A stretch of 59,596 nt of DNA from Candidatus Tayloriibacteriota bacterium (GTDB taxonomy: Bacteria; Patescibacteriota; Minisyncoccia; Phycocordibacterales; UBA6065), in the NCBI GenBank assembly GCA_016215405.1, contig JACRJQ010000002.1, positions 1 through 59,596 of the forward strand, in the 5' to 3' direction. Both the position numbers and the translations under genes were made by a program. The notes under the pieces were generated by a model. It had not been told where the DNA came from. It saw only the letters and a program-made list of their open reading frames with translations, and did not search any database. This document shows positions 1 through 9,720 of this stretch, in pieces. The number at the start of each line of letters is the position of its first letter. Position 1 is the stretch's first letter.

Positions 1-1
1 C

Positions 2-3000
2 GAGTTAGGCAACATGTCCTTCGAATCCGACGCAGGAGTGCTCGCCTGGACCGATCTTCCTGTGACCTCCGCTTCTGCCCAGGGCGTAAAGCAGAGCTAT
101 ACGGCCCAGCTCAACGGCAACTCCATGCTCACCGTATACGGCGAGTCAGACGGCGTAGGGGGAGTGCAGAACCTCGGCGTGGGCATCGGCTCTACGACTC
201 CGTGGGGATATCTGTCGGTGAATCCGAATAATATCGGGTCTGGACGCCCGCTGTTCGCTGTGGGCTCGTCTACGGCGACGCAGCTTGTAGTGTCGACTGC
301 AGGTAACGTTGGTATCGGAACCACTGATCCACGAAACATCGGCCTTCTCATAGACAAACCTCAGAACTCGTTCGTCACGACGGACAGCAGCGCGAACGCG
401 TGGAACTACAAGGCGCAGCTTTTTATAAAGTCTGGTACGAGCGGCGGGAACGGCCTCGGGCTCTTCGTCGACAACACCGCTAACGCCCGTACCGCATACA
501 TCCAGGCGGGCCACGCAGACTATGCGCTCGCCTCGGCCGTCTCGGATTCCGAGCTCGCGCTCCAGCCGTTCGGAGGAAACGTCGGCGTGGGAACGTCGAG
601 CCCTGCTCAAAAGCTCACTGTGGCGGGCGGAGGCTCGAACTTCATAGCTCTCGACCCTGCGGGAGGAAACGACGCGACCATCAGGCTCAACAGGGGCAAC
701 TCGAGCAACTATTATGGAACGCAATTCAGCCAGACGAACGCATGGACGACGACATGGCAGCTCGGTTACTTCGGGGGCTCGCCTAACGCCGCAGACCTGA
801 CCGTCTACGATTCAGGAACTCCTCGAGTAACCTTCGCTACGGGCGGCAACGTGGGTATCGGCACGACTACTCCGCAGGTGCCTCTGAGCGTCGCAGGCGA
901 GATACGCACGTCAGGAACTTCGCCTCTTCTGAGCTTCTATGACATGACGGTCGGCGGCACTTCGAGGAATTGGGCGATATACGGTAGCGACATCGCGGAA
1001 GGAGACCTCAATTTTAAGGTAAGCACTGCGGCCGGTGGAAACCCAACTTCCGGAACTTCTGTTATGTACTTTAACGGATCTGGCAACGTCGGCATCGGCA
1101 CGACGTCTCCATCCGCGAAGCTCGCGATCGCAGGCCAGACCTACTCCAATACCCTCAAGCAGGAGGGCGGATTCACGAGCCATCGAGGACAGGCAGTGGG
1201 TCTCCAGCTCCTCGGTCTTCAGGGCGGCTGGAATTCAGGTATCGGATTCGGCTCTACCAACGCGAACCCTGCCGGTGGATTCGTATTCGACAACGCGACG
1301 GGCGATCTCACATACTACTCGACGACCTCGACGAGCAACTTCCTCTCAGGCGACGCCGATCTCGTTATAAAGGCGTCGGGCAACGTAGGAATCGGGACCA
1401 CGAACCCTGGCAACAAGCTCACCGTCCTCGATTCTGCGACGAACAGCGGATTCTATGTCGCGCCGGCGTGCGACTCTACGAGCAAAGTCTGTCTCGGAAA
1501 CGGGACAGGGAACCGCGTAATCGTCCTCGACAAGACAGGAGGCAACGAGGTCATCCAGCTCTGGACGAATAACAACGAAAGGATGCGCATCGGATCTGAG
1601 GGTAATGTCGGCATCGGTACGTCGTCTGCGTATCCGTATCTTCTTTCCGTCGGCGGCACGTCGTCTGCGAACGGCGGTCTCATATTCACGAATTCCGGCA
1701 CCGAGAATACTCCGTCTGGTATCGTCGTAGACCAGGGCTCGAACGCTCGTGTCGGTCTTATAAAGATAGGAGGGCTCGAAGGAATGCTCACTCATACCGC
1801 GGCTGTGCCGTTCAGGATCGGTAGGACATCGGCGACGAGCGTCGCTTCGACTACGAGCGGCAACTTCACCACCGAGCTCCTTATCAGCACGACGGGTAAC
1901 GTCGGAATCGGCACGACGTCGCCGACGGCGAAATTCGAGGTGAACGGGAACACGTATGTGAACGGAAGCGTCGGTATCGGGACAGCGGCCCCTATCTCGG
2001 CTTTGCACATCGCGACGAACGCTCCTATCGTCCGTCTCGAAGACACGGTGACGACGATAAAGAGCAACATACAGTCGTCAGGAGGAATCCTCTCTCTTAA
2101 CGCGGATACCGGAAACGGCGCCGCGGGATCGAGAGCTATAACTCTTAACCTCTTCGGCACGGAATACGCCCGACTCAATAACTCTGGAAACTTCGGCATC
2201 GGAACTTCGTCGCCGTACGCGCGCCTCTCTGTCGCCGGTCCTGTGGTCGCCGACAGCTTTAACGCGACAAATACCGCCGCGACGTCCACCTTTGCCGGAG
2301 GATTGAGCGTAGGTAATGGGGCGCTCTCGTACGACTGGTCGTCGGGGGTCACGAGCATAGACAATCTCGAGCTCGGCTCCTTCATGTTCGATACGAACGC
2401 GGGAATGGTCTCGTGGGCAGATATGCCGGTGACCGCGACTGCCGCCGCGGGCGTTGTGCAGAGCTATACCGCTCAGCTCGACGGAAACCCGCTCCTCACC
2501 GTCTACGCGGAATCTGACGGGGCAGGGGGTATAAGGAATCCGCGCGTAGGGGTCGGATCGACCACGCCTTGGGCGCAGCTCTCCGTGAATCCGAACAATG
2601 CAGGCGGCCCTGCGTTCGCGATCGGGTCGTCGACAAAGACCGATTTCGTCGTGACGAACGGCGGTAGCGTGGGCGTGGGAACCACCTCACCTTACGCGAG
2701 GCTCTCTGTCGTGTCGAACGCGGCCAATACGGCTTCGGCGGCGGCGGCCGTGGTGGATACCTCGGTGCTGTGGGATAACGATGGCGCGCGCCTCCTCTCT
2801 CTCCGGTCGAACGGCGTCGAGAGGCTCGGCGTCGCAAGGAGCGGGACGGTGAGGATCGGCAGGAGCTCTGGCTCGTGGAGCACGGACGACGACGTCGAGT
2901 CCCTCATATCGGTCCGCGACACCTCTCAGGGCGATGCCGCTGTGAACGGCTTCGCATTCCTCACTTCAGCCGCTTCGAACTGGACGGGCTCGAACTACGG

Positions 3001-6000
3001 CTTCTTCAAGTCGCAAGGAGGCTGGACGGGCTGGACCACGACCCAGGAGACCGGCAACGCGGGAGCGACCACGTCGGCGGAGATATACACGGATCCATCC
3101 GATGCATACATAAACTTGGCTGTGAACGGCACTACGCGGACCCAATTCAATCCGACGGTAGCCGACGGGGCATCTGCTGTCGCGAATCTCCTCGATACAT
3201 CGACGAACCTAGCGAACGCATCGGCCAAGCTCCTCGCCGTCCGAAACGCTGGATCGGAAAAGCTCACCGTTCTCGCGAACGGAAACGTCGGAATCAATGC
3301 GACCGCTCCTGCAGCGCCTCTCGATGTTCAGGCCAACCTCACCGGGGGGACGGGCCTCATCGTTAGGAGGAACGCGGGACAGTATATCTCCGTAGACGAG
3401 TCGGATGGTTCATCGCACAGGATAACAGCCGTTTCGAGCACTGGTGCCGAGAAGCCTCTCACTATAAACAACAGCGTCACCGGCACGGGCGCCACGTCAA
3501 ATACATACACGGCTTTCCTTATCGATGACGTCGAGAGGATGAGGGTCGACTATACCGGAAAGGTCGGTATCGGAACTACAACTCCGGTCGATGCTCTTAC
3601 TATTCAGACGAATGACTCACACGAACAGCTCTTATTGTCCTCGACCCCAGGATCAGGATATTCGTCGAGGATGCGATTTATAAGCAATGCCGGCTATGCT
3701 TATAACAATTACATCGGCGCAGACACTCTTGGTTCGGGAAATGTTGGCCTCATATTTCAGACAGGTAACGGCTCTACGAACACGCGCATGGTGATCGATG
3801 TGAACGGTAACGTAGGAATTGGTTCCACCACTCCTTGGGCCCGACTCGGTATCAAAGGGTCAGACGCTTCTGCGAACACCCGCTCCTTCGCCGTATCGAA
3901 TTCGAGCGATACGAGCCTCTGGGAGATAAGGAACGATGGAAAGCTGCTCTCTCAGGGAAATTCCGGCAGGCTCTACTTCGACCTGAGCGGTACCGCTGGT
4001 ACGACGACATCGTCGCTTATAACCGTTAACGGACAATCGAACGCGACGACTCAGACCGTTCTCACCCTCGCCGATGCGGCAGGGAGGTCTCTCATTGCGA
4101 ACTTCAATAGTGACGGTAGCGGACAGAGAAATCTCTCGTTCAACGATGGAACGAACGGCGTGTTCAAGATTGCCGCTATCACCGGACATCCGGCAGGGAA
4201 CATGATCGACTACGTGACCGTCAATCCGACGATCAATCCTTCTTCGGGTAGCGGCTCCGGCTCCGCCCTTTTGGTAAGTCCGACGATCAATCAGACAGGA
4301 GGCGCTAACGGCACCGTATACGGTCTTCGTGTCAACCCAACGCTTACTTCCGCTGCGGATTTTCGCGCTGTCCAGATCGACAACAACGCTCAGTACGCGA
4401 TCTACCAGAGCGGTGCGAGCGCAAGGAACTACTTCGCGGGAAATGTCGGTATCGGAACCACTTCACCTGCTCAGAGCCTCCATATCGATTCAGGCTCCGC
4501 ATCGGTACTTCCGATAATGAGACTTTCGGGCGGAGGACAGGCGACGGCAAATCTCGGCAGGGCAAGTAACTTCTTTGCGGCAAATGCTGCAGATCTCGCG
4601 CTTTTGGCCCCGTCAGGACAAAAACTCTTCTTCGGTATAGGGTCAAGCGCTTCCGCGGTAATCGATTCATCTGGAAATTTCGGAATCGGCACAACCTCGC
4701 CGTCGCAACTGCTCTCTGTCGCTGGAAACATCTACTCTACCGGCTTCGCGAGGATCGCTGGCAGCAACGGCCTCTCTATCGGTAACGACACAGGCTTTAA
4801 CAGAGTACAAATATCTACGACCGGGTTTACCAGGCTTGGTGTTTTGAACTCAAGCAACGCCTATCTTCCTATTTCGGCCCAAGCGCTTAGCATCGGAAGC
4901 AATTACGGTGATTCTGCGCCGCCATCGAACGGTGCGATAATAGAAGGCAATGTTGGAATCGGCACGACGAGTCCTATAAGCAGGCTCCAGCTCGGTTCCA
5001 ACTGGACGGCGAATCCGGGAGGTACCAATACGGTGTATCTTTCAAACTCAGGTTTCGCGAATAGCAATATCGCTCCGGAGGCGATAATCACCACGTCGAG
5101 CTCTAACACGACTCCAGGCGCGTCGATCGGTCTCGCTCTCCATAATACCGACACCACCGCAGGAGGTTATTCGCCACTCTTCGTGTTTAGCAAGAGGGAA
5201 AGCGGAGGAACTGCATACAACTCCTCAATCGCGGCTATAGGCGCAAGGACCGTGACAGGTAGCGGTTCGGGCACTGACTGGATCGATGGTGATCTTATGT
5301 TCTATACCGCCCCGACGGCAGGCAGCGGTCTCCTCGAGAGGATGAGGATTGACCAAGCAGGAAATATCGGCATCGGTACGACCACTGCGACGAGCAAGCT
5401 CTATGTCACTGGAACGTCCGGTCTCACGCTCGATGCCGGTGGAGGCTCGGGTGCGGCGCAGTTAAGGTTCATATCGTATAACTCGAACGTGGCGACTACT
5501 GACACTCTCTCGACGAGCTTTACCGGTGGTCTCAAGCACACCACCGCATCGGGTCTCACCATCGGACCGAGCGGAGTGAATCCTGCTAACAACAACAGTA
5601 TGCTTGCGGTTGAAGGAAGCGCTGCTATCGGAGCAAACTATGCCGGGGCGACGACCTTTAGCCCGCCGACGAACGGTCTTCTTGTGGAGGGAAACGTCGG
5701 CATCGGAACGACTTCACCGTATCAAAAGCTTTCGGTTGTTGGTAATGTTGTCGCTGAGAGCTTTATAGCGACATCGACGACCGCAACCTCGACTATCGCT
5801 GGATTCCTTGACGTTAACGGCACAGGCTCGAACGCTACCTCGACATTCGCTTCTAACCTTTGGGTAAAGGGGACTCTTCGAACTGGTACGGGGTCGCTCT
5901 ATCTCAACGACACTTCGATAACGGCAGGAAACAGCGGATTCCAGCTCAACACGACCGGAAACTCCTATGTAAATAACGTCTCTGGAAATTTCGGGATAGG

Positions 6001-9000
6001 CACCAATAACCCTTCGACCGCGAAACTTCAGGTCGTGGGCAATGTCCAGAATTCCTATTCGTATACAGGCGGATCGAGCGCTATGGCGAACTCGGTAGAT
6101 CTCAGCTATATCGCCAACTCATCCGGCGGAGGATTGGGCGCCGGTCTCGGCGCTAACGTTAGCCTCTCTGGTACCGGCGGACCGCAGGTTCTCGGATCTG
6201 TCTACGGAAAGCTCAATCTGAGCGGTAGCCCGTCGGTCACCTATCTCGGCGCGGGCGTGTTCAATACCGGCATGTCGTCGGGTAGCGTTGGCAGCACGGC
6301 TGGAGTCCTCGGTATGGTCGAGCACTACGGAGGCACTGCGACGAACGCTTCGGCCGGTGAGTTCAAATTCCTCAGTGGCACCGGCGTGACGAACGGATAT
6401 GGCGTCAACATAGGCACCATCGGCGGCACGAACAAGTGGTCTCTCTACTCATCGGACGCGTCTGCTCCATCGTATTTCGCCGGTAACGTTGGCATCGGCA
6501 CGACGACCCCTGCCGCAAAGCTCGACGTTGCCGGCGCAATGAGGGGGCTTCAGACCGGCGCCTTCCTTGGGTATTGGTACGACGATACGGGAGCCAGCGG
6601 CACCTTCAACGGTCGTCACATCCACACCGAGCTCATAACGAATCCTAATTGGTCATCAAAGAGTGTGCAGGGCCAGTCGGACAATATAACCCTCAGGCTC
6701 GTCGGTTATATCAAGCCGGCCTATACCGAGACCTATACCTTCTACTCGACCTCGGATGACGGACAGAGGCTCTATGTCAACGGTCAGCAGCTCATAAACA
6801 ACTGGGCTTCTCAGGGTTCGACTGAAAAGAGCGCAACTATCGCGCTTACCGCAGGCAGGTGGTATCCGATCGTCGCCGAGCATTATCAGGGAACGGGTGG
6901 CGAGAGCTATAAGCTCGAATGGCAGTCGACTTCCCAAGCGCGCGAGGTTCTCGGCAACACTCCATCTACGATCGCATACTCGAACATCGATCCGATGCAG
7001 GCGCTCAGGGGACCGTTCCCTTCGGACGTCGTCACGGCTGGAAACTTCGTCGAGAAGTCTGTCACTCTCAACGCGACGACGACGGGCTGGCACAGGATCA
7101 TCTCGGCTAATCCTGGCGGTATATCGCAGTTTAGCGCCGGTACCATCAGGTACTATGCACTCAACCAATATGACGGCCAATACGTCGAAGGAGAATTCCA
7201 ATTCTCGGGCGCGGGTTACGGAGGAGCTTCGACCATATTCGCTACGAGAGGTTCTACGTACACGGCTGGACAGACCCCGGTCATATCTCAGGTGCGCGTA
7301 AGCAACAACAACGGCGACTCGGTGTATGTCGACGTGTACGTGAGCACGGTAGGCAGCCCTCAACCGATCATCTTCCTCGGTTACGGCCCGAAGATGCCTA
7401 ACTTCGTAACGCCGGTCTCGGGCGCTGTCGCAGGGCCTGGGGGCTTGAAGACGATCACCATGGGCGCAGGCGCTCATATTACGGATCTCAACTTTGAAGG
7501 CGAAGCCGCGAATGGATCCACGTATGGTCAGATGAATTTCGTAAATAACTACGCAAGCTCCGGACAGGCGTCAGCCCAGATCCGCGCCGTCGCGCTCGCC
7601 ACGGCGGGTTCCGGCTACGCTCCGGCGGGACTTACGTTCTATACCGGGTATAACAACGGTCCGACCGAGAGGATGAGGATCGACGACAACGGAAGGATCG
7701 GCATCGGGACGACAAGCCCTCAGAAAGTTCTCCATGTATTTGACAGCACCCAGGCCGTAGGCAACCCTACGATCAGGCTGGAGGGCCGTCAGGGAGGGTA
7801 TGGAGCGGGTATCGAGGCGGGCAGCGCTCTTACGACGAGCGGCGCGTATCTCTCGATGGGCAAGGCCGTATGGGACGGAGAGAACTCCTGGAACTCTACC
7901 GCGTCTACTCAAGATTCGTATTTCACCGTCCACACCACTTTGGATGGGACTTTGGCTGAGAAGTTCAGGATCACATCGAGCGGAAACGTCGGTATCAGCC
8001 AAAACTCGCCTGCATCCGGAGCGAACTCGGTATTCCTTCATGTTGGAGACGGAACGACTTCTCTTAACAAGGACGCGTACGTGAGGCTTCAGTCTGGAAA
8101 CGGCTCTGGAGGCGCGCGATCGTGGGATATGCACGTATCGGGAGGCGGCGCGTACTGGGAGGTGAAGGATACAGGAGGAAACGCAGGTATTCGAGCGAAT
8201 TACGCGAGCTCGATAGGGATCCAGTTCTATGGATACGGCGCGGGAACGCTGGTCACCGACGCGTCAGGAAATATAACGGCTTCTTCCGATGAGAGGCTCA
8301 AGGATATTCAAGGCGGCTATGCGCGAGGCCTCGCAGATATCATGAACATAGAGCCTATACTCTATAAGTGGAATGCGACTTCGACGTTCGATTCTCTGAA
8401 TACGTACGCGGGATTCTCTGCTCAGAACGTCCAAGCATCGATACCTGAGGCGGTCGCAACGGGGACGAACGGCTATCTCGGTCTCCAAGACAGGCCGATC
8501 ATCGCCTCGCTCGTAAACGCGGTCAAGAATATAAACCAGGTCATGAACGTCACCGAGGCTACCACGACGGCTCCTTCGTTCAAGATCGACGCATCCGGCA
8601 ATATCGGCATCGGCACTACGACGCCGGACTATAGGCTCCATGTCATCGGCGATGTGGCAGCCACCTCGTTCGTGAACATCTCTACGAGGGAGGCAAAGAA
8701 GGATATTGAATACCTCGGTAAGGAGGACAAGGCGTCGGTCCTCGATAGAATAAAGACCATCGGCGTAGCGCAGTATCATTACAATATCGAGGACTCCTCT
8801 GCTCCGCTTCGTCTCGGACTTATCGCCGAGGAGGCGCCGGTAGAAGTGCTCGCCGTGGGAGGAAAGGGCGTCGATATATATAAGCTATCCACGTTTATCC
8901 TCGCCGGAGTGCAGGAGCTCGGAGACAAGTTCGATTCGTTCGAGCTTACGCTGGGAGACCTCGCTTCGACGACCATGGCGCTCGCTTCGACGACGAACGC

Positions 9001-9718
9001 TCTCGATCAGAGGCTCGCCGCGGCGGAGGCGGCTCTCGCACAGGTCCTCGCCGAGAGAGCTTCGACGACGGCATCGACTTCGTCCTCGACCATAGCGATA
9101 ACTTGGTCGTCCGATATCGGCGCTCAGATACTCTCCCTCATCGAGAGCGCAGGCCTGCGATTCGCCAACGGCATCGCATATATAAGGGAGCTGGTCGCAG
9201 AAAAGCTGACCGCGAATGTCGCGTATATAAAAGACGCAGTCATAGAGTCCGCGACGGTGGATGCTCTCACCGTGGGATCGGCGGACAAGAGGCATGGCAT
9301 AACCCTCTATGACGAATATACCGGTTTGCCGTACTGCCTCAAGATAAACAACGGTATGACGCTCACGTCTCCGGGCGCGTGCTCGACGGTGCAGGGAAGC
9401 AGCGCGAATGGCGGCACGACCGAGAATCAGACAGAGATACCTACGGGCGCTCCTGAGGATCCGAACGCCACGACTACGGAGCAGACCTTGCCTGGAGAGA
9501 CCGCGACGTCCACTCCTCCTGTAGCGACCGAGGGCGAGACCGCCACATCAACGCCGTCAGAGCCTGCACCAGAAGCGCCGATCGGTACCGAGCCTGTAAC
9601 TGAGCCTGTACAGGAGGAGCCTTCGTCTGAGCCATCCGTGTCTACAGAGACTCCTTCCGTCGCGTCCGAGTCCACCCCTCAATCTGAGCCTGTTTCCGAG
9701 CCTGTAGCTACGCCTTAA
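2..9718 (+). CDS. Giant repetitive surface/tail-fibre-like protein, N-terminus truncated by window edge; GNVGIGTTSP repeats, PA14-like domain, tandem S74 chaperone-like modules, acidic/Pro/Thr/Ser tail
   Basis: Frame is open through the left edge (E-L-G-N precedes the listed Met at 14). Many GNVGIGTTSP motifs; SSDERLKDIQ...LYKWN (S74-like); PA14-like LGYWYDD...YTFYSTSDDGQRLYVNGQ. Confidence 0.85.
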   Translation, partial: ELGNMSFESDAGVLAWTDLPVTSASAQGVKQSYTAQLNGNSMLTVYGESDGVGGVQNLGVGIGSTTPWGYLSVNPNNIGSGRPLFAVGSSTATQLVVSTAGNVGIGTTDPRNIGLLIDKPQNSFVTTDSSANAWNYKAQLFIKSGTSGGNGLGLFVDNTANARTAYIQAGHADYALASAVSDSELALQPFGGNVGVGTSSPAQKLTVAGGGSNFIALDPAGGNDATIRLNRGNSSNYYGTQFSQTNAWTTTWQLGYFGGSPNAADLTVYDSGTPRVTFATGGNVGIGTTTPQVPLSVAGEIRTSGTSPLLSFYDMTVGGTSRNWAIYGSDIAEGDLNFKVSTAAGGNPTSGTSVMYFNGSGNVGIGTTSPSAKLAIAGQTYSNTLKQEGGFTSHRGQAVGLQLLGLQGGWNSGIGFGSTNANPAGGFVFDNATGDLTYYSTTSTSNFLSGDADLVIKASGNVGIGTTNPGNKLTVLDSATNSGFYVAPACDSTSKVCLGNGTGNRVIVLDKTGGNEVIQLWTNNNERMRIGSEGNVGIGTSSAYPYLLSVGGTSSANGGLIFTNSGTENTPSGIVVDQGSNARVGLIKIGGLEGMLTHTAAVPFRIGRTSATSVASTTSGNFTTELLISTTGNVGIGTTSPTAKFEVNGNTYVNGSVGIGTAAPISALHIATNAPIVRLEDTVTTIKSNIQSSGGILSLNADTGNGAAGSRAITLNLFGTEYARLNNSGNFGIGTSSPYARLSVAGPVVADSFNATNTAATSTFAGGLSVGNGALSYDWSSGVTSIDNLELGSFMFDTNAGMVSWADMPVTATAAAGVVQSYTAQLDGNPLLTVYAESDGAGGIRNPRVGVGSTTPWAQLSVNPNNAGGPAFAIGSSTKTDFVVTNGGSVGVGTTSPYARLSVVSNAANTASAAAAVVDTSVLWDNDGARLLSLRSNGVERLGVARSGTVRIGRSSGSWSTDDDVESLISVRDTSQGDAAVNGFAFLTSAASNWTGSNYGFFKSQGGWTGWTTTQETGNAGATTSAEIYTDPSDAYINLAVNGTTRTQFNPTVADGASAVANLLDTSTNLANASAKLLAVRNAGSEKLTVLANGNVGINATAPAAPLDVQANLTGGTGLIVRRNAGQYISVDESDGSSHRITAVSSTGAEKPLTINNSVTGTGATSNTYTAFLIDDVERMRVDYTGKVGIGTTTPVDALTIQTNDSHEQLLLSSTPGSGYSSRMRFISNAGYAYNNYIGADTLGSGNVGLIFQTGNGSTNTRMVIDVNGNVGIGSTTPWARLGIKGSDASANTRSFAVSNSSDTSLWEIRNDGKLLSQGNSGRLYFDLSGTAGTTTSSLITVNGQSNATTQTVLTLADAAGRSLIANFNSDGSGQRNLSFNDGTNGVFKIAAITGHPAGNMIDYVTVNPTINPSSGSGSGSALLVSPTINQTGGANGTVYGLRVNPTLTSAADFRAVQIDNNAQYAIYQSGASARNYFAGNVGIGTTSPAQSLHIDSGSASVLPIMRLSGGGQATANLGRASNFFAANAADLALLAPSGQKLFFGIGSSASAVIDSSGNFGIGTTSPSQLLSVAGNIYSTGFARIAGSNGLSIGNDTGFNRVQISTTGFTRLGVLNSSNAYLPISAQALSIGSNYGDSAPPSNGAIIEGNVGIGTTSPISRLQLGSNWTANPGGTNTVYLSNSGFANSNIAPEAIITTSSSNTTPGASIGLALHNTDTTAGGYSPLFVFSKRESGGTAYNSSIAAIGARTVTGSGSGTDWIDGDLMFYTAPTAGSGLLERMRIDQAGNIGIGTTTATSKLYVTGTSGLTLDAGGGSGAAQLRFISYNSNVATTDTLSTSFTGGLKHTTASGLTIGPSGVNPANNNSMLAVEGSAAIGANYAGATTFSPPTNGLLVEGNVGIGTTSPYQKLSVVGNVVAESFIATSTTATSTIAGFLDVNGTGSNATSTFASNLWVKGTLRTGTGSLYLNDTSITAGNSGFQLNTTGNSYVNNVSGNFGIGTNNPSTAKLQVVGNVQNSYSYTGGSSAMANSVDLSYIANSSGGGLGAGLGANVSLSGTGGPQVLGSVYGKLNLSGSPSVTYLGAGVFNTGMSSGSVGSTAGVLGMVEHYGGTATNASAGEFKFLSGTGVTNGYGVNIGTIGGTNKWSLYSSDASAPSYFAGNVGIGTTTPAAKLDVAGAMRGLQTGAFLGYWYDDTGASGTFNGRHIHTELITNPNWSSKSVQGQSDNITLRLVGYIKPAYTETYTFYSTSDDGQRLYVNGQQLINNWASQGSTEKSATIALTAGRWYPIVAEHYQGTGGESYKLEWQSTSQAREVLGNTPSTIAYSNIDPMQALRGPFPSDVVTAGNFVEKSVTLNATTTGWHRIISANPGGISQFSAGTIRYYALNQYDGQYVEGEFQFSGAGYGGASTIFATRGSTYTAGQTPVISQVRVSNNNGDSVYVDVYVSTVGSPQPIIFLGYGPKMPNFVTPVSGAVAGPGGLKTITMGAGAHITDLNFEGEAANGSTYGQMNFVNNYASSGQASAQIRAVALATAGSGYAPAGLTFYTGYNNGPTERMRIDDNGRIGIGTTSPQKVLHVFDSTQAVGNPTIRLEGRQGGYGAGIEAGSALTTSGAYLSMGKAVWDGENSWNSTASTQDSYFTVHTTLDGTLAEKFRITSSGNVGISQNSPASGANSVFLHVGDGTTSLNKDAYVRLQSGNGSGGARSWDMHVSGGGAYWEVKDTGGNAGIRANYASSIGIQFYGYGAGTLVTDASGNITASSDERLKDIQGGYARGLADIMNIEPILYKWNATSTFDSLNTYAGFSAQNVQASIPEAVATGTNGYLGLQDRPIIASLVNAVKNINQVMNVTEATTTAPSFKIDASGNIGIGTTTPDYRLHVIGDVAATSFVNISTREAKKDIEYLGKEDKASVLDRIKTIGVAQYHYNIEDSSAPLRLGLIAEEAPVEVLAVGGKGVDIYKLSTFILAGVQELGDKFDSFELTLGDLASTTMALASTTNALDQRLAAAEAALAQVLAERASTTASTSSSTIAITWSSDIGAQILSLIESAGLRFANGIAYIRELVAEKLTANVAYIKDAVIESATVDALTVGSADKRHGITLYDEYTGLPYCLKINNGMTLTSPGACSTVQGSSANGGTTENQTEIPTGAPEDPNATTTEQTLPGETATSTPPVATEGETATSTPSEPAPEAPIGTEPVTEPVQEEPSSEPSVSTETPSVASESTPQSEPVSEPVATP

Positions 9719-9720
9719 TT

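Noticed and set aside
97-9675. Dozens of long minus-strand and alternate-frame ORFs inside the giant repeat gene (e.g. 146..724, 1346..2008, 6656..7477)
   Set aside because: Arg/Ser-rich low-information translations caused by the high-GC repetitive sense frame; no promoters, families or signal peptides.
14-9718. GNVGIGTTSP periodicity as a CRISPR or DNA satellite
   Set aside because: Repeats are conserved at protein level with variable codons and irregular spacing; no direct-repeat/spacer structure.
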